Shown here: one piece after another, positions 1 to 5,850 of the stretch
Layout of the letters: every line of letters starts with the position of its first letter
How positions within the stretch are numbered: the stretch's first letter is position 1
Assembly: GCA_903909925.1 (NCBI GenBank)
Contig: CAIVXR010000126.1
Coordinates: 1-6,721 of the forward strand
Length of the DNA stretch: 6,721 nucleotides
Reading direction: 5' to 3'
Source of the DNA: an uncultured beta proteobacterium
GTDB taxonomy: Bacteria; Pseudomonadota; Gammaproteobacteria; Burkholderiales; Burkholderiaceae
Program-made: the position numbers and the translations under genes
The notes under the pieces: model-generated
Seen by the model: only the letters and a program-made list of their open reading frames with translations
Databases searched by the model: none
What the model was told of the DNA's origin: nothing

Positions 1-252
1 AATCTCTCGTGGATCCGCATGAACTAGTTGCGCAACTTCTGAACGCGCCCACTCCACTGCCTCTTCAGCAGCCCAGCCATAAGCATGACTACGGGATGCG
101 GCATTACCAAACTGCTCACGCAAGTAGGGCAACATTTTGTCAACCACGCGGGGATCAATTGGCGTTGTCGCCGAGTAGTCCATATACACCGGAAAGTGCT
201 TAGGACTGAACATCGGGACAGGTTGATTTGGAAGGTCTTGCGGTGCGTTCAT
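1..252 (-). CDS. iscS: Cysteine desulfurase IscS, N-terminal 84 codons (runs off left edge)
   Basis: IscS is the PLP-dependent cytosolic enzyme that removes sulfur from L-cysteine and supplies it to the IscU scaffold for Fe-S cluster assembly. Reading the minus strand from the ATG at 252-250 gives an open frame to the window edge. It starts MNAPQDLPNQ and contains YMDYSATTPIDPRV (residues 23-36), FGNAASRSHAYGWAAEEAVE (48-67) and HADPREI (78-84). All are closely similar to the N-terminus of E. coli IscS (YLDYSATTPVDPRV, FGNPASRSH, ADPREI). The PLP lysine and the catalytic cysteine loop lie outside the window. The start is 27 nt after the iscR stop, with only a weak Shine-Dalgarno (TAAG), so it is probably co-transcribed with iscR. 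Met1 gives about 19 residues before the conserved core, longer than in E. coli. Met14 is a possible alternative start but has no better ribosome site. The MNAP start fits what I recall of betaproteobacterial IscS proteins. Confidence 0.95.
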   Translation of the reverse strand, partial: MNAPQDLPNQPVPMFSPKHFPVYMDYSATTPIDPRVVDKMLPYLREQFGNAASRSHAYGWAAEEAVEWARSEVAQLVHADPREI

Positions 253-279
253 GATTTACTTATGAGTGAATAACTACTA

Positions 280-849
280 TTAACTTTGACGCGCCAAATT
301 AAATACTGAATTAATTAATGGTGCTTTAGGAGCAACTTCTTTTTTGGCTGCAAGTGCTGGCGCTGGCTTTTCAGCTTTCGCACTTTCAACTTTGATTTTC
401 TTTTGACGCATATCTTGAATCACTACTCCGCGCCCTTCTTGCTGCTGAACGAGGTTGCGCAAACTTACAGAACTGAGGTACTCAACCATCTTGAGATTGA
501 GATTGCTCCACAAATCATGGGTCATGCAGTGGCCATGCTCATCTTCGTCGCTATGACAGTTGCCTTTGCCACCACACTGCGTTGCATCCAATGGCTCATC
601 AACGGCAACAATGATGTCAGCAACACTAATGGCATCAGCACTGCGCGCTAGGGTGTAACCACCTCCAGGACCACGAGTACTCTCGACAATATTGAAGCGG
701 CGTAATTTGCCGAACAATTGCTCTAAATAAGATAGGGAGATCTTTTGTCTTTGGCTAATTCCAGCCAAAGTTACAGGACCATGCGCTTCACGCAGGGCTA
801 AATCGATCATTGCAGTTACTGCAAAACGGCCTTTAGTAGTAAGTCTCAT
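280..849 (-). CDS. iscR: Fe-S cluster assembly transcriptional regulator IscR (Rrf2 family)
   Basis: IscR is an Rrf2-family winged-helix repressor. In its [2Fe-2S] form it represses the isc operon, and in its apo form it controls a second class of sites. The 189-residue product matches E. coli IscR (162 aa) almost collinearly through the DNA-binding domain: MRLTTKGRFAVTAM at 1-14, ISLSYLEQLF at 37-46 and TRGPGGGY at 58-65. The site-reading residues Ser40, Glu43 and Gln44 are retained. Cluster ligands are Cys92, Cys98, Cys108 and His111. E. coli has Cys92, Cys98, Cys104 and His107, so this protein carries four extra residues in an acidic, His-rich loop (99-107). The C-terminus is extended by a Lys/Ala/Pro-rich linker (about 150-178) ending in NSVFNLARQS. 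The start is well supported by AAGGTG just upstream and by alignment. It heads an iscR-iscS operon and probably represses itself through the operator at 901-925. Confidence 0.97.
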   Translation of the reverse strand: MRLTTKGRFAVTAMIDLALREAHGPVTLAGISQRQKISLSYLEQLFGKLRRFNIVESTRGPGGGYTLARSADAISVADIIVAVDEPLDATQCGGKGNCHSDEDEHGHCMTHDLWSNLNLKMVEYLSSVSLRNLVQQQEGRGVVIQDMRQKKIKVESAKAEKPAPALAAKKEVAPKAPLINSVFNLARQS

Positions 850-852
850 ATT

Positions 853-859
853 TCACCTT
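853..859 (-). promoter_or_regulatory. Ribosome binding site of iscR
   Basis: On the minus strand AAGGTGA precedes the iscR ATG. Counting from the AAGG core, the spacer is 6 nt. This fixes the start at 849, which also matches the E. coli IscR N-terminus exactly. Confidence 0.75.
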
Positions 860-882
860 GGTAATGGATTGTTTATGGACAG

Positions 883-912
883 CTCATAGTCAGATGGGTA
901 ATACCCGACCAA
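883..912 (-). promoter_or_regulatory. Candidate sigma-70 promoter of iscR(S)
   Basis: On the minus strand a -35-like TTGGTC (912-907) and a -10-like TATGAG (888-883) are separated by 18 bp. This would place the transcription start near 876 and give a leader of about 27 nt before the iscR ATG. The hexamers are imperfect. The call is supported mainly by position and by overlap of the -35 with the predicted IscR operator, as expected for autorepression. It is inferred by eye and not scored. Confidence 0.5.
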
Positions 913-925
913 TCCACTCAACTTT
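901..925. promoter_or_regulatory. Predicted type 1 IscR binding site (operator)
   Basis: Read on the plus strand, this 25-bp element starts ATACCCGACC and ends CACTCAACTTT. Compared with the type 1 IscR consensus as I recall it from E. coli (half-sites ATASYYGACT and AGTCRRSTAT), I count 21 of 25 positions matching. The left half-site is nearly perfect. Mismatches fall at plus-strand positions 910, 914, 917 and 924. It overlaps the candidate -35 of iscR. In E. coli, [2Fe-2S]-IscR binds such sites at its own promoter and represses iscRSUA. The match and placement are seen in the sequence; binding is inferred. Confidence 0.75.
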
Positions 926-978
926 ACCATATGACCCACAAAATTGCTCGGGAATAGCCTCTAAAACCCTTTTGGCAA

Positions 979-3135
979 CTAGTCTATGGAGTCCCTAGAA
1001 CGGGCTCCAAACGCCATTTCCTTTACCTTAGTAAGGCGATCTCGGGTGCTGGCTGCCTTCTCAAACTCAAGATTCTTCGCCTCGGCATTCATTTGCTTCT
1101 CCAGACGCTTGATTTCACCAGCAAGATCTTTCTCGCTCATATCCTCATAGCGCGCCCGCTCTTGCTCAATCTGCATCTCCTCGCGCTTCTCTTTGACGTC
1201 ATAGACGCCATCAATAATGTCCTTAATCCGCTTTTGAACCCCTTTAGGCTCAATTCCATGAAGCTTATTAAAGGCGATTTGCTTAGTGCGCCGTCTTTCA
1301 GTTTCCCCCATCGCCCTGCGCATAGAGTCTGTCACCAGATCAGCATACAAAATAGCTTTACCCCGAATGTTTCGTGCCGCTCGTCCAATCGTCTGAATCA
1401 AGCTGCGCTCCGAACGCAAGAAACCTTCCTTGTCGGCATCCAAAATCGCCACCAGAGAAACTTCGGGAATATCCAAACCTTCGCGCAATAAGTTAATACC
1501 CACTAGTACATCGAAGACTCCCAAACGCAAATCCCGCAAAATCTCAACGCGCTCAACAGTATCGATATCCGAGTGTACGTAACGTACCTTCACACCATTA
1601 TCAGAAAGGTAATCAGTTAATTGCTCTGCCATCCGTTTAGTCAGCACCGTGACTAAAACGCGCTCACCTACTTTGACACGCTCATGAATCTGATCTAACA
1701 AATCATCTACCTGAGTGCTTGCTGGTAATACTTCAATTTCTGGATCAACCAATCCTGTGGGTCTTGCCACTTGCTCAACAACTTGACCCTGGTGAGTATT
1801 TTCATAATCAGCTGGCGTAGCAGAAACAAAAATAGTTTGACGCATCTTCGTTTCAAACTCAGTAAATTTGAGTGGGCGATTATCCATCGCTGAAGGCAAA
1901 CGAAAACCGAACTCTACCAAAGTATGTTTGCGTGATTTATCGCCGTTATACATAGCATTAAGCTGCCCAATCAGGACATGGCTTTCATCTAAAAACATTA
2001 ATGCGTCATTTGGGAGGTAGTCCACTAAGGTTGGCGGCGCCTCGCCTGGAGAAGCTCCAGATAGGTGGCGGGAGTAGTTCTCAATACCCTTACAAAAACC
2101 CAATTCATTGAGCATCTCTAAATCAAATCGAGTGCGCTGCTCTAGGCGTTGCGCTTCAACTAGCTTGCCATCTTTGACAAACTCATCTAAGCGAGAGCGT
2201 AACTCCGTCTTAATTGTTTCAATCGCTTTTAAAACGGTTTCGCGTGGTGTCACATAGTGTGAGCTTGGATAAACTGTGAAGCGGGGAATCTTTTGCCGAA
2301 TTCTTCCTGTGAGTGGATCAAAGAATTGCAAACTCTCCACCACATCGTCAAACAATTCTACGCGGACTGCTAACTCATTATGTTCAGCTGGGAAGATATC
2401 AATCGTATCCCCGCGTACCCGAAAGACGCCACGCTTAAAATCTGTCTCGTTGCGGTCGTATTGCATCGCAATTAATCTCATCAAAATATCGCGTTGACTC
2501 ATTTTGTCGCCAGGACGAAGTGTCATCACCATACTGTGATAGTCGCCAGGATTACCGATGCCGTAAATTGCAGAGACGGTTGCAACGATGATGACATCAC
2601 GTCGCTCTAACAAACTCTTGGTTGCGGATAATCGCATCTGCTCAATGTGTTCATTAATCGATGAGTCTTTTTCAATAAAGAGATCGCGCTGAGGAACGTA
2701 AGCCTCAGGTTGGTAGTAGTCGTAATAACTGACGAAGTACTCAACCGCATTTTTGGGGAAAAACTCCCTAAATTCGCTATAGAGCTGAGCAGCCAAGGTC
2801 TTATTTGGGGCAAAAATAATGGCTGGACGCCCCGTTCTGGCGATCACATTAGCCATAGTGAAGGTCTTTCCAGATCCTGTAACCCCAAGAAGCGTCTGAA
2901 AAGTGAGTCCGTCCTCAATCCCCTCTACCAAAGCCTGAATAGCTTCCGGTTGATCTCCAGCTGGGCTAAAGGGCTGATACAGCTGATATGGAGAATCTGG
3001 AAAACTGACAAATTTGGCAGGGTCCAGATCATGCCCAGCCTCACCCAATGGGTCAGCAACCAGCTTTTTGATATCTTCTTTAGCTGCGATATTGGGGGGA
3101 GTTTTAGGGGGCTTAGGGGGCATCTCGGCTATCAT
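979..3135 (-). CDS. uvrB: UvrABC excinuclease subunit B
   Basis: UvrB is the damage-verifying DNA helicase-like subunit of nucleotide excision repair. It is loaded by UvrA and then recruits UvrC for the dual incision. The 718-residue protein carries Walker A GVTGSGKT (84-91), the beta-hairpin YYDYYQPEAYVP (137-148) with tyrosines 137, 138, 140 and 141, the DEAD-like box DESH (383-386), VSAT (437-440), GINLLREGLDIP (546-557) with QTIGRAARN (581-589), and a C-terminal UVR motif (about 675-706) for UvrC contact. Every motif is offset by 45 residues from E. coli UvrB (673 aa), so the whole length difference is an N-terminal extension. That extension begins MIAEMPPKPPKTPP and is probably disordered. 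Met1 and Met5 are both possible starts, with GAAGAAAG about 12 nt before Met1. It is divergent from the aminotransferase gene. No LexA box of the CTGT-N8-ACAG type was found upstream. Confidence 0.98.
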   Translation of the reverse strand: MIAEMPPKPPKTPPNIAAKEDIKKLVADPLGEAGHDLDPAKFVSFPDSPYQLYQPFSPAGDQPEAIQALVEGIEDGLTFQTLLGVTGSGKTFTMANVIARTGRPAIIFAPNKTLAAQLYSEFREFFPKNAVEYFVSYYDYYQPEAYVPQRDLFIEKDSSINEHIEQMRLSATKSLLERRDVIIVATVSAIYGIGNPGDYHSMVMTLRPGDKMSQRDILMRLIAMQYDRNETDFKRGVFRVRGDTIDIFPAEHNELAVRVELFDDVVESLQFFDPLTGRIRQKIPRFTVYPSSHYVTPRETVLKAIETIKTELRSRLDEFVKDGKLVEAQRLEQRTRFDLEMLNELGFCKGIENYSRHLSGASPGEAPPTLVDYLPNDALMFLDESHVLIGQLNAMYNGDKSRKHTLVEFGFRLPSAMDNRPLKFTEFETKMRQTIFVSATPADYENTHQGQVVEQVARPTGLVDPEIEVLPASTQVDDLLDQIHERVKVGERVLVTVLTKRMAEQLTDYLSDNGVKVRYVHSDIDTVERVEILRDLRLGVFDVLVGINLLREGLDIPEVSLVAILDADKEGFLRSERSLIQTIGRAARNIRGKAILYADLVTDSMRRAMGETERRRTKQIAFNKLHGIEPKGVQKRIKDIIDGVYDVKEKREEMQIEQERARYEDMSEKDLAGEIKRLEKQMNAEAKNLEFEKAASTRDRLTKVKEMAFGARSRDSID

Positions 3136-3140
3136 TTCAT

Positions 3141-3159
3141 CTGTGAGCTTTCTTCACAG
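3141..3159. promoter_or_regulatory. Inverted repeat CTGTGA-N7-TCACAG just upstream of uvrB
   Basis: Two perfect 6-bp arms flank a 7-bp spacer, ending 5 bp before the uvrB ATG. In uvrB mRNA this would be a 6-bp hairpin whose loop carries AGAAAGC, part of the only purine-rich ribosome-binding candidate. As a DNA site, the arms resemble CRP half-sites, but the spacing is 7 rather than 6. The CTGT...ACAG ends resemble LexA ends, but with an 11-bp rather than 8-bp gap. The role is unknown. Confidence 0.5.
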
Positions 3160-3164
3160 CGAAT

Positions 3165-3174
3165 TTTGTACAAA
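3165..3174. repeat. 10-bp perfect palindrome TTTGTACAAA
   Basis: A perfect palindrome centred between 3169 and 3170, 5 bp from the inverted repeat that precedes uvrB. It could be half of a regulator site or part of a -10 element (TACAAA on the minus strand). A 10-bp palindrome in AT-rich DNA can also arise by chance. Confidence 0.3.
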
Positions 3175-3273
3175 CAATGATTTTGCCGTTTTTATTTGGA
3201 AATAGTTGAATCTGAAATCTAAAACCGACAATTACTAGCAAAACTACCTTTAAACCCTCATTTTCGACCTCCA

Positions 3274-4473
3274 ATGACCCTGTTTGCCTCAGTCCAATTA
3301 GCCCCTAAAGATCCTATTTTTGGCCTCACAGAAGCCTACGTTGCAGACCAACGTCCCGATAAAGTCAATCTTGGTGTGGGTGTCTATTACACAGATGAAG
3401 GCAAGGTGCCACTTCTTAAAGCGGTAATCAAAGCAGAAGAAGCGATTGTTGCTAAACACTCTCCACGTAGCTACATTCCAATTGAAGGTCCAAATCCATA
3501 CAACAGTGCAGTGCAAGCTTTATTGTTTGGCGCTGACTCGGTGCTGATTAAAGATGGCCGCGTTGTGACTGCAGAATGTTTAGGTGGTACTGGTGCATTG
3601 CGTGTTGGTGCTGACTTTATTAAACGCCTTAACCTTAATGCGCCTTGCGCGATCAGCAACCCAACCTGGGAAAACCATCGCGGTATTTTTGAATCCGCTG
3701 GCTTTGATGTTGTTGAGTACACCTACTTTGATGGCAAAACCCGTGGTGTTGATTTTGCCGGCATGGTGAAGTCATTAGAGTCATTCCCAAAGAACACTAC
3801 TGTGCTCTTGCATGCATGCTGCCACAACCCAACAGGCGCGGATATTACTGAAGACCAATGGCGTCAGGTGATTGATATCTGCAAAAACAAGGGTCTGATT
3901 CCCTTCCTAGATGTTGCTTACCAAGGCTTTGCAGCCGGAATTGAGCAAGATGGTATTGCAGTGCGACTCTTTGCACAGTCCGGCATGTCCTTCTTTATAT
4001 CAAGCTCTTTCTCTAAGTCATTCTCACTCTATGGTGAGCGTGTAGGCGCCTTGTCTATCGTGACACAAAGCAAAGATGAATCTACTCGCGTACTCTCACA
4101 ATTAAAGCGTGTGATTCGTACTAACTATTCCAATCCTCCAACTCACGGCGCTGCCATTGCTGCGGCTGTTTTGAATTCTCCAGAATTGCGTAAGCTCTGG
4201 GAAGATGAGTTGGCAGAAATGCGTGACCGCATTAAAGCAATGCGTCATGGTCTCGTTGAAAAACTCGCTACTGCTGGTGTAAAGCAAGATTTTGCTTTTA
4301 TCGAACAGCAACGGGGAATGTTTTCTTACTCAGGCTTAACAGCTGAGCAAGTTGATCGCTTACAGAAAGAAGATGGCATTTATGCTCTCTCTACTGGACG
4401 CATTTGTGTTGCGGCGCTCAATACCAAAAATATTGATAAAGTAGCCAAAGCAATCGCCCGCGTTTTAGGATAA
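3274..4473 (+). CDS. tyrB: Aspartate/aromatic amino acid aminotransferase (class I, PLP-dependent)
   Basis: This is a cytosolic PLP enzyme that moves amino groups between aspartate or aromatic amino acids and 2-oxoglutarate. Its 399 residues match the AspC/TyrB subgroup Ia length (about 396-397). Visible motifs are DKVNLGVGVYY (29-39), SNPTW (128-132, Trp stacking on PLP), HNPTGA (184-189, Asn185), FLDVAYQGF (211-219, Asp213 and Tyr216) and SSSFSKSFSLYGERVG (243-258). Lys248 is the Schiff-base lysine and Arg256 a phosphate ligand. STGRICVA (373-380) carries Arg376, the probable substrate carboxylate arginine. The start aligns with the family (QLAPKDPIFGL), yet no Shine-Dalgarno precedes it; the upstream bases are pyrimidine-rich (GACCTCCA). 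phaZ follows after 31 bp, so the two may be co-transcribed. The choice between aspartate and tyrosine/phenylalanine as main substrate cannot be read from motifs, so the symbol tyrB is tentative while the family is firm. Confidence 0.93.
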   Translation: MTLFASVQLAPKDPIFGLTEAYVADQRPDKVNLGVGVYYTDEGKVPLLKAVIKAEEAIVAKHSPRSYIPIEGPNPYNSAVQALLFGADSVLIKDGRVVTAECLGGTGALRVGADFIKRLNLNAPCAISNPTWENHRGIFESAGFDVVEYTYFDGKTRGVDFAGMVKSLESFPKNTTVLLHACCHNPTGADITEDQWRQVIDICKNKGLIPFLDVAYQGFAAGIEQDGIAVRLFAQSGMSFFISSSFSKSFSLYGERVGALSIVTQSKDESTRVLSQLKRVIRTNYSNPPTHGAAIAAAVLNSPELRKLWEDELAEMRDRIKAMRHGLVEKLATAGVKQDFAFIEQQRGMFSYSGLTAEQVDRLQKEDGIYALSTGRICVAALNTKNIDKVAKAIARVLG

Positions 4474-4494
4474 CAAGCGGATATACAGAATTAC

Positions 4495-4499
4495 AGGAG
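4495..4499 (+). promoter_or_regulatory. Ribosome binding site of phaZ
   Basis: AGGAG lies 5 nt before the phaZ ATG at 4505, in the 31-bp gap after the aminotransferase stop. It is the best Shine-Dalgarno in the window and fixes the phaZ start. Confidence 0.85.
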
Positions 4500-4504
4500 C
4501 TAGA

Positions 4505-5797
4505 ATGTTATATCAGTTACACGAGTTCCAAACAGCCTTACTTCAACCGCTCAGCTCATGGGCGCGAGCAGCTTCTGAGGCATTCATCAATACCTCTAAT
4601 CCCGCATCTATGGTTCCAGGATCTGAGCGTTTAGCTGCTAGCTATGAACTTTTGTATCGCTTAGGTAAAAACTATAAAAAACCTGAGTTTGGTATTCGCT
4701 CAGTGCAAGCACATGGCCAAGAAGTAGCCATACATGAAAGGACTATTGTTGCAAAACCTTTTTGTAATTTAGTTCGCTTCAAACGCTTTGCAGATGATGT
4801 AGAAACTATTAAGAGTCTCAAGGATGATCCGGTTGTATTGGTAGTTGCTCCTATGTCTGGGCATCATGCTACCTTGTTGCGAGATACGGTTCGCACTCTG
4901 CTACAGGACCATAAGGTTTACATTACCGACTGGATTGATGCACGCAATGTTCCAGTGGCAGATGGTGAGTTTGGCCTAGATGACTACGTTCACTATATCC
5001 AAGAATTTATCCGTGTCATTGGTGCAGAAGATTTGCATGTGATTTCTGTTTGTCAGCCTACTGTTCCAACCCTAGGCGCTATCTCTTTAATGGCTTCTGC
5101 TGGTGAAGTCACGCCTGTATCGATGGTCATGATGGGCGGTCCAATTGATGCCCGCAAATCACCGACTGCAGTAAATAACTTAGCTGAACAAAAATCATAT
5201 GATTGGTTCCAAAGTCATGTGATTTATAAAGTACCGCCAAGCTATCCTGGCGTGGGTCGTAAAGTTTATCCAGGCTTCTTACAGCACACTGGCTTTATCG
5301 CCATGAATCCGCAAAACCATTTGCAATCTCATTGGGATTACTTCCAAGACCTCGTTCGGGGTGACGAACAAGATACCGAATCACATATTCGTTTCTATGA
5401 TGAGTACAACGCTGTTCTAGACTTAGATGCAAAGTTCTACCTAGATACCATTAAGACTGTTTTCCAAGATTACGCCTTGCCAAATGGCACCTGGGAAGTA
5501 GCGGGTGATCTCGTCAAACCACAAGACATTACTAAGACAGCACTTCTAACAGTAGAAGGTGAGCTAGACGATATCTCTGGTAGCGGACAAACTCGCTCAG
5601 CGCATGGCTTATGTGTTGGCATTCCAAAAGAACATAAAGCCCATTACGAAGTAGCTGGCGCTGGTCACTACGGTATCTTTGCTGGTCGCCGTTGGCGTGA
5701 TAAGGTTTATCCAAAGATTAAGTCTTTCATTCGCGAACATCAAGTTGCGCACAATAGAACTCACGCAAGACCTCCTAAATTAGAAGGCTCTAACTAA
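4505..5797 (+). CDS. phaZ: Intracellular polyhydroxyalkanoate depolymerase PhaZ
   Basis: This enzyme mobilises stored poly(3-hydroxybutyrate) granules in the cytoplasm; the related Cupriavidus necator PhaZa1 is reported to release 3-hydroxybutyryl-CoA by thiolysis. The 430-residue protein begins MLYQLHEFQTALLQPLSSWA, as in PhaZa1 (about 419 aa). It has an alpha/beta-hydrolase core with SVCQPTVP at 181-188. The nucleophile is Cys183 rather than serine, with Asp355 (GELDDISG) and His388 (AGAGHYG) completing the triad. These numbers coincide with the Cys183/Asp355/His388 triad I recall for PhaZa1, so alignment is gap-free to that point. There is no signal peptide or extracellular lipase box. The C-terminal tail (about 416-430) is basic and slightly longer than in PhaZa1. 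It sits behind the aminotransferase gene with a good ribosome site and is closed by a terminator. No PHA synthase or phasin gene is in the window. Confidence 0.96.
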   Translation: MLYQLHEFQTALLQPLSSWARAASEAFINTSNPASMVPGSERLAASYELLYRLGKNYKKPEFGIRSVQAHGQEVAIHERTIVAKPFCNLVRFKRFADDVETIKSLKDDPVVLVVAPMSGHHATLLRDTVRTLLQDHKVYITDWIDARNVPVADGEFGLDDYVHYIQEFIRVIGAEDLHVISVCQPTVPTLGAISLMASAGEVTPVSMVMMGGPIDARKSPTAVNNLAEQKSYDWFQSHVIYKVPPSYPGVGRKVYPGFLQHTGFIAMNPQNHLQSHWDYFQDLVRGDEQDTESHIRFYDEYNAVLDLDAKFYLDTIKTVFQDYALPNGTWEVAGDLVKPQDITKTALLTVEGELDDISGSGQTRSAHGLCVGIPKEHKAHYEVAGAGHYGIFAGRRWRDKVYPKIKSFIREHQVAHNRTHARPPKLEGSN

Positions 5798-5805
5798 GTA
5801 TCAAT

Positions 5806-5834
5806 GAGTGGGGGCCAAGGCCCTCACTTTTTTT
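5806..5834 (+). terminator. Rho-independent terminator after phaZ
   Basis: Arms GTGGGGGCC (5808-5816) and GGCCCTCAC (5819-5827) pair over 9 positions with one G-U wobble. A5807-T5828 and a G-U pair can extend the stem. In practice the innermost C-G opens to give a CAAG tetraloop. Seven T residues (5828-5834) follow directly. There is no T-tract on the minus-strand side, so it works only for plus-strand transcription. It ends the aminotransferase-phaZ unit 8 bp after the phaZ stop. Confidence 0.9.
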
Positions 5835-5850
5835 AGTTCACTATCTAGTA

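Larger units (their letters stand above)
3136..3273. promoter_or_regulatory. Divergent intergenic region between uvrB and the aminotransferase gene
   Basis: This 138-bp AT-rich gap must hold the promoters of both divergent genes, but none stands out. For the plus strand, TTGGAA (3196-3201) with TCTAAA (3218-3223) at 16 bp, or TTGAAT (3206-3211) with CAATTA (3229-3234) at 17 bp, are weak candidates. For the minus strand, TACAAA (3170-3165) could serve as a -10, but it has no recognisable -35. The region also contains the inverted repeat at 3141-3159 and the palindrome at 3165-3174. Confidence 0.6.

Noticed and set aside
403..651. 82-codon plus-strand open frame with hydrophobic stretches inside iscR
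   Set aside because: It is antisense to the IscR cluster domain, whose protein is strongly conserved. The hydrophobic stretch is a by-product of the complementary frame.
949..978. Terminator between uvrB and iscR
   Set aside because: The minus strand has only a short AT-rich fold (CAAAA/TTTT around GGG) with no GC stem followed by a T-tract, so termination after uvrB is not supported.
1093..1491. 132-codon plus-strand open frame opposite uvrB
   Set aside because: It lies entirely antisense to a conserved part of uvrB, shows no recognisable family, and is explained as a shadow of uvrB codon use.
3141..3159. LexA box or CRP site upstream of uvrB
   Set aside because: The ends look like CTGT...ACAG, but the gap is 11 bp rather than 8. 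As a CRP-like TGTGA...TCACA site, the spacer is 7 rather than 6. It is kept only as an unassigned dyad.
2710..3180. 156-codon plus-strand open frame opposite the 5' end of uvrB
   Set aside because: It runs antisense through the UvrB Walker A region, has no recognisable domain, and the UvrB reading is unambiguous.
3250..3273. Three-codon minus-strand ORF (ATG AGG GTT TAA) behind a GGAGG
   Set aside because: GGAGG at 3272-3268 with an 8-nt spacing looks like a good start signal, but the ORF is only three codons, and nothing shows the uvrB transcript begins that far upstream.
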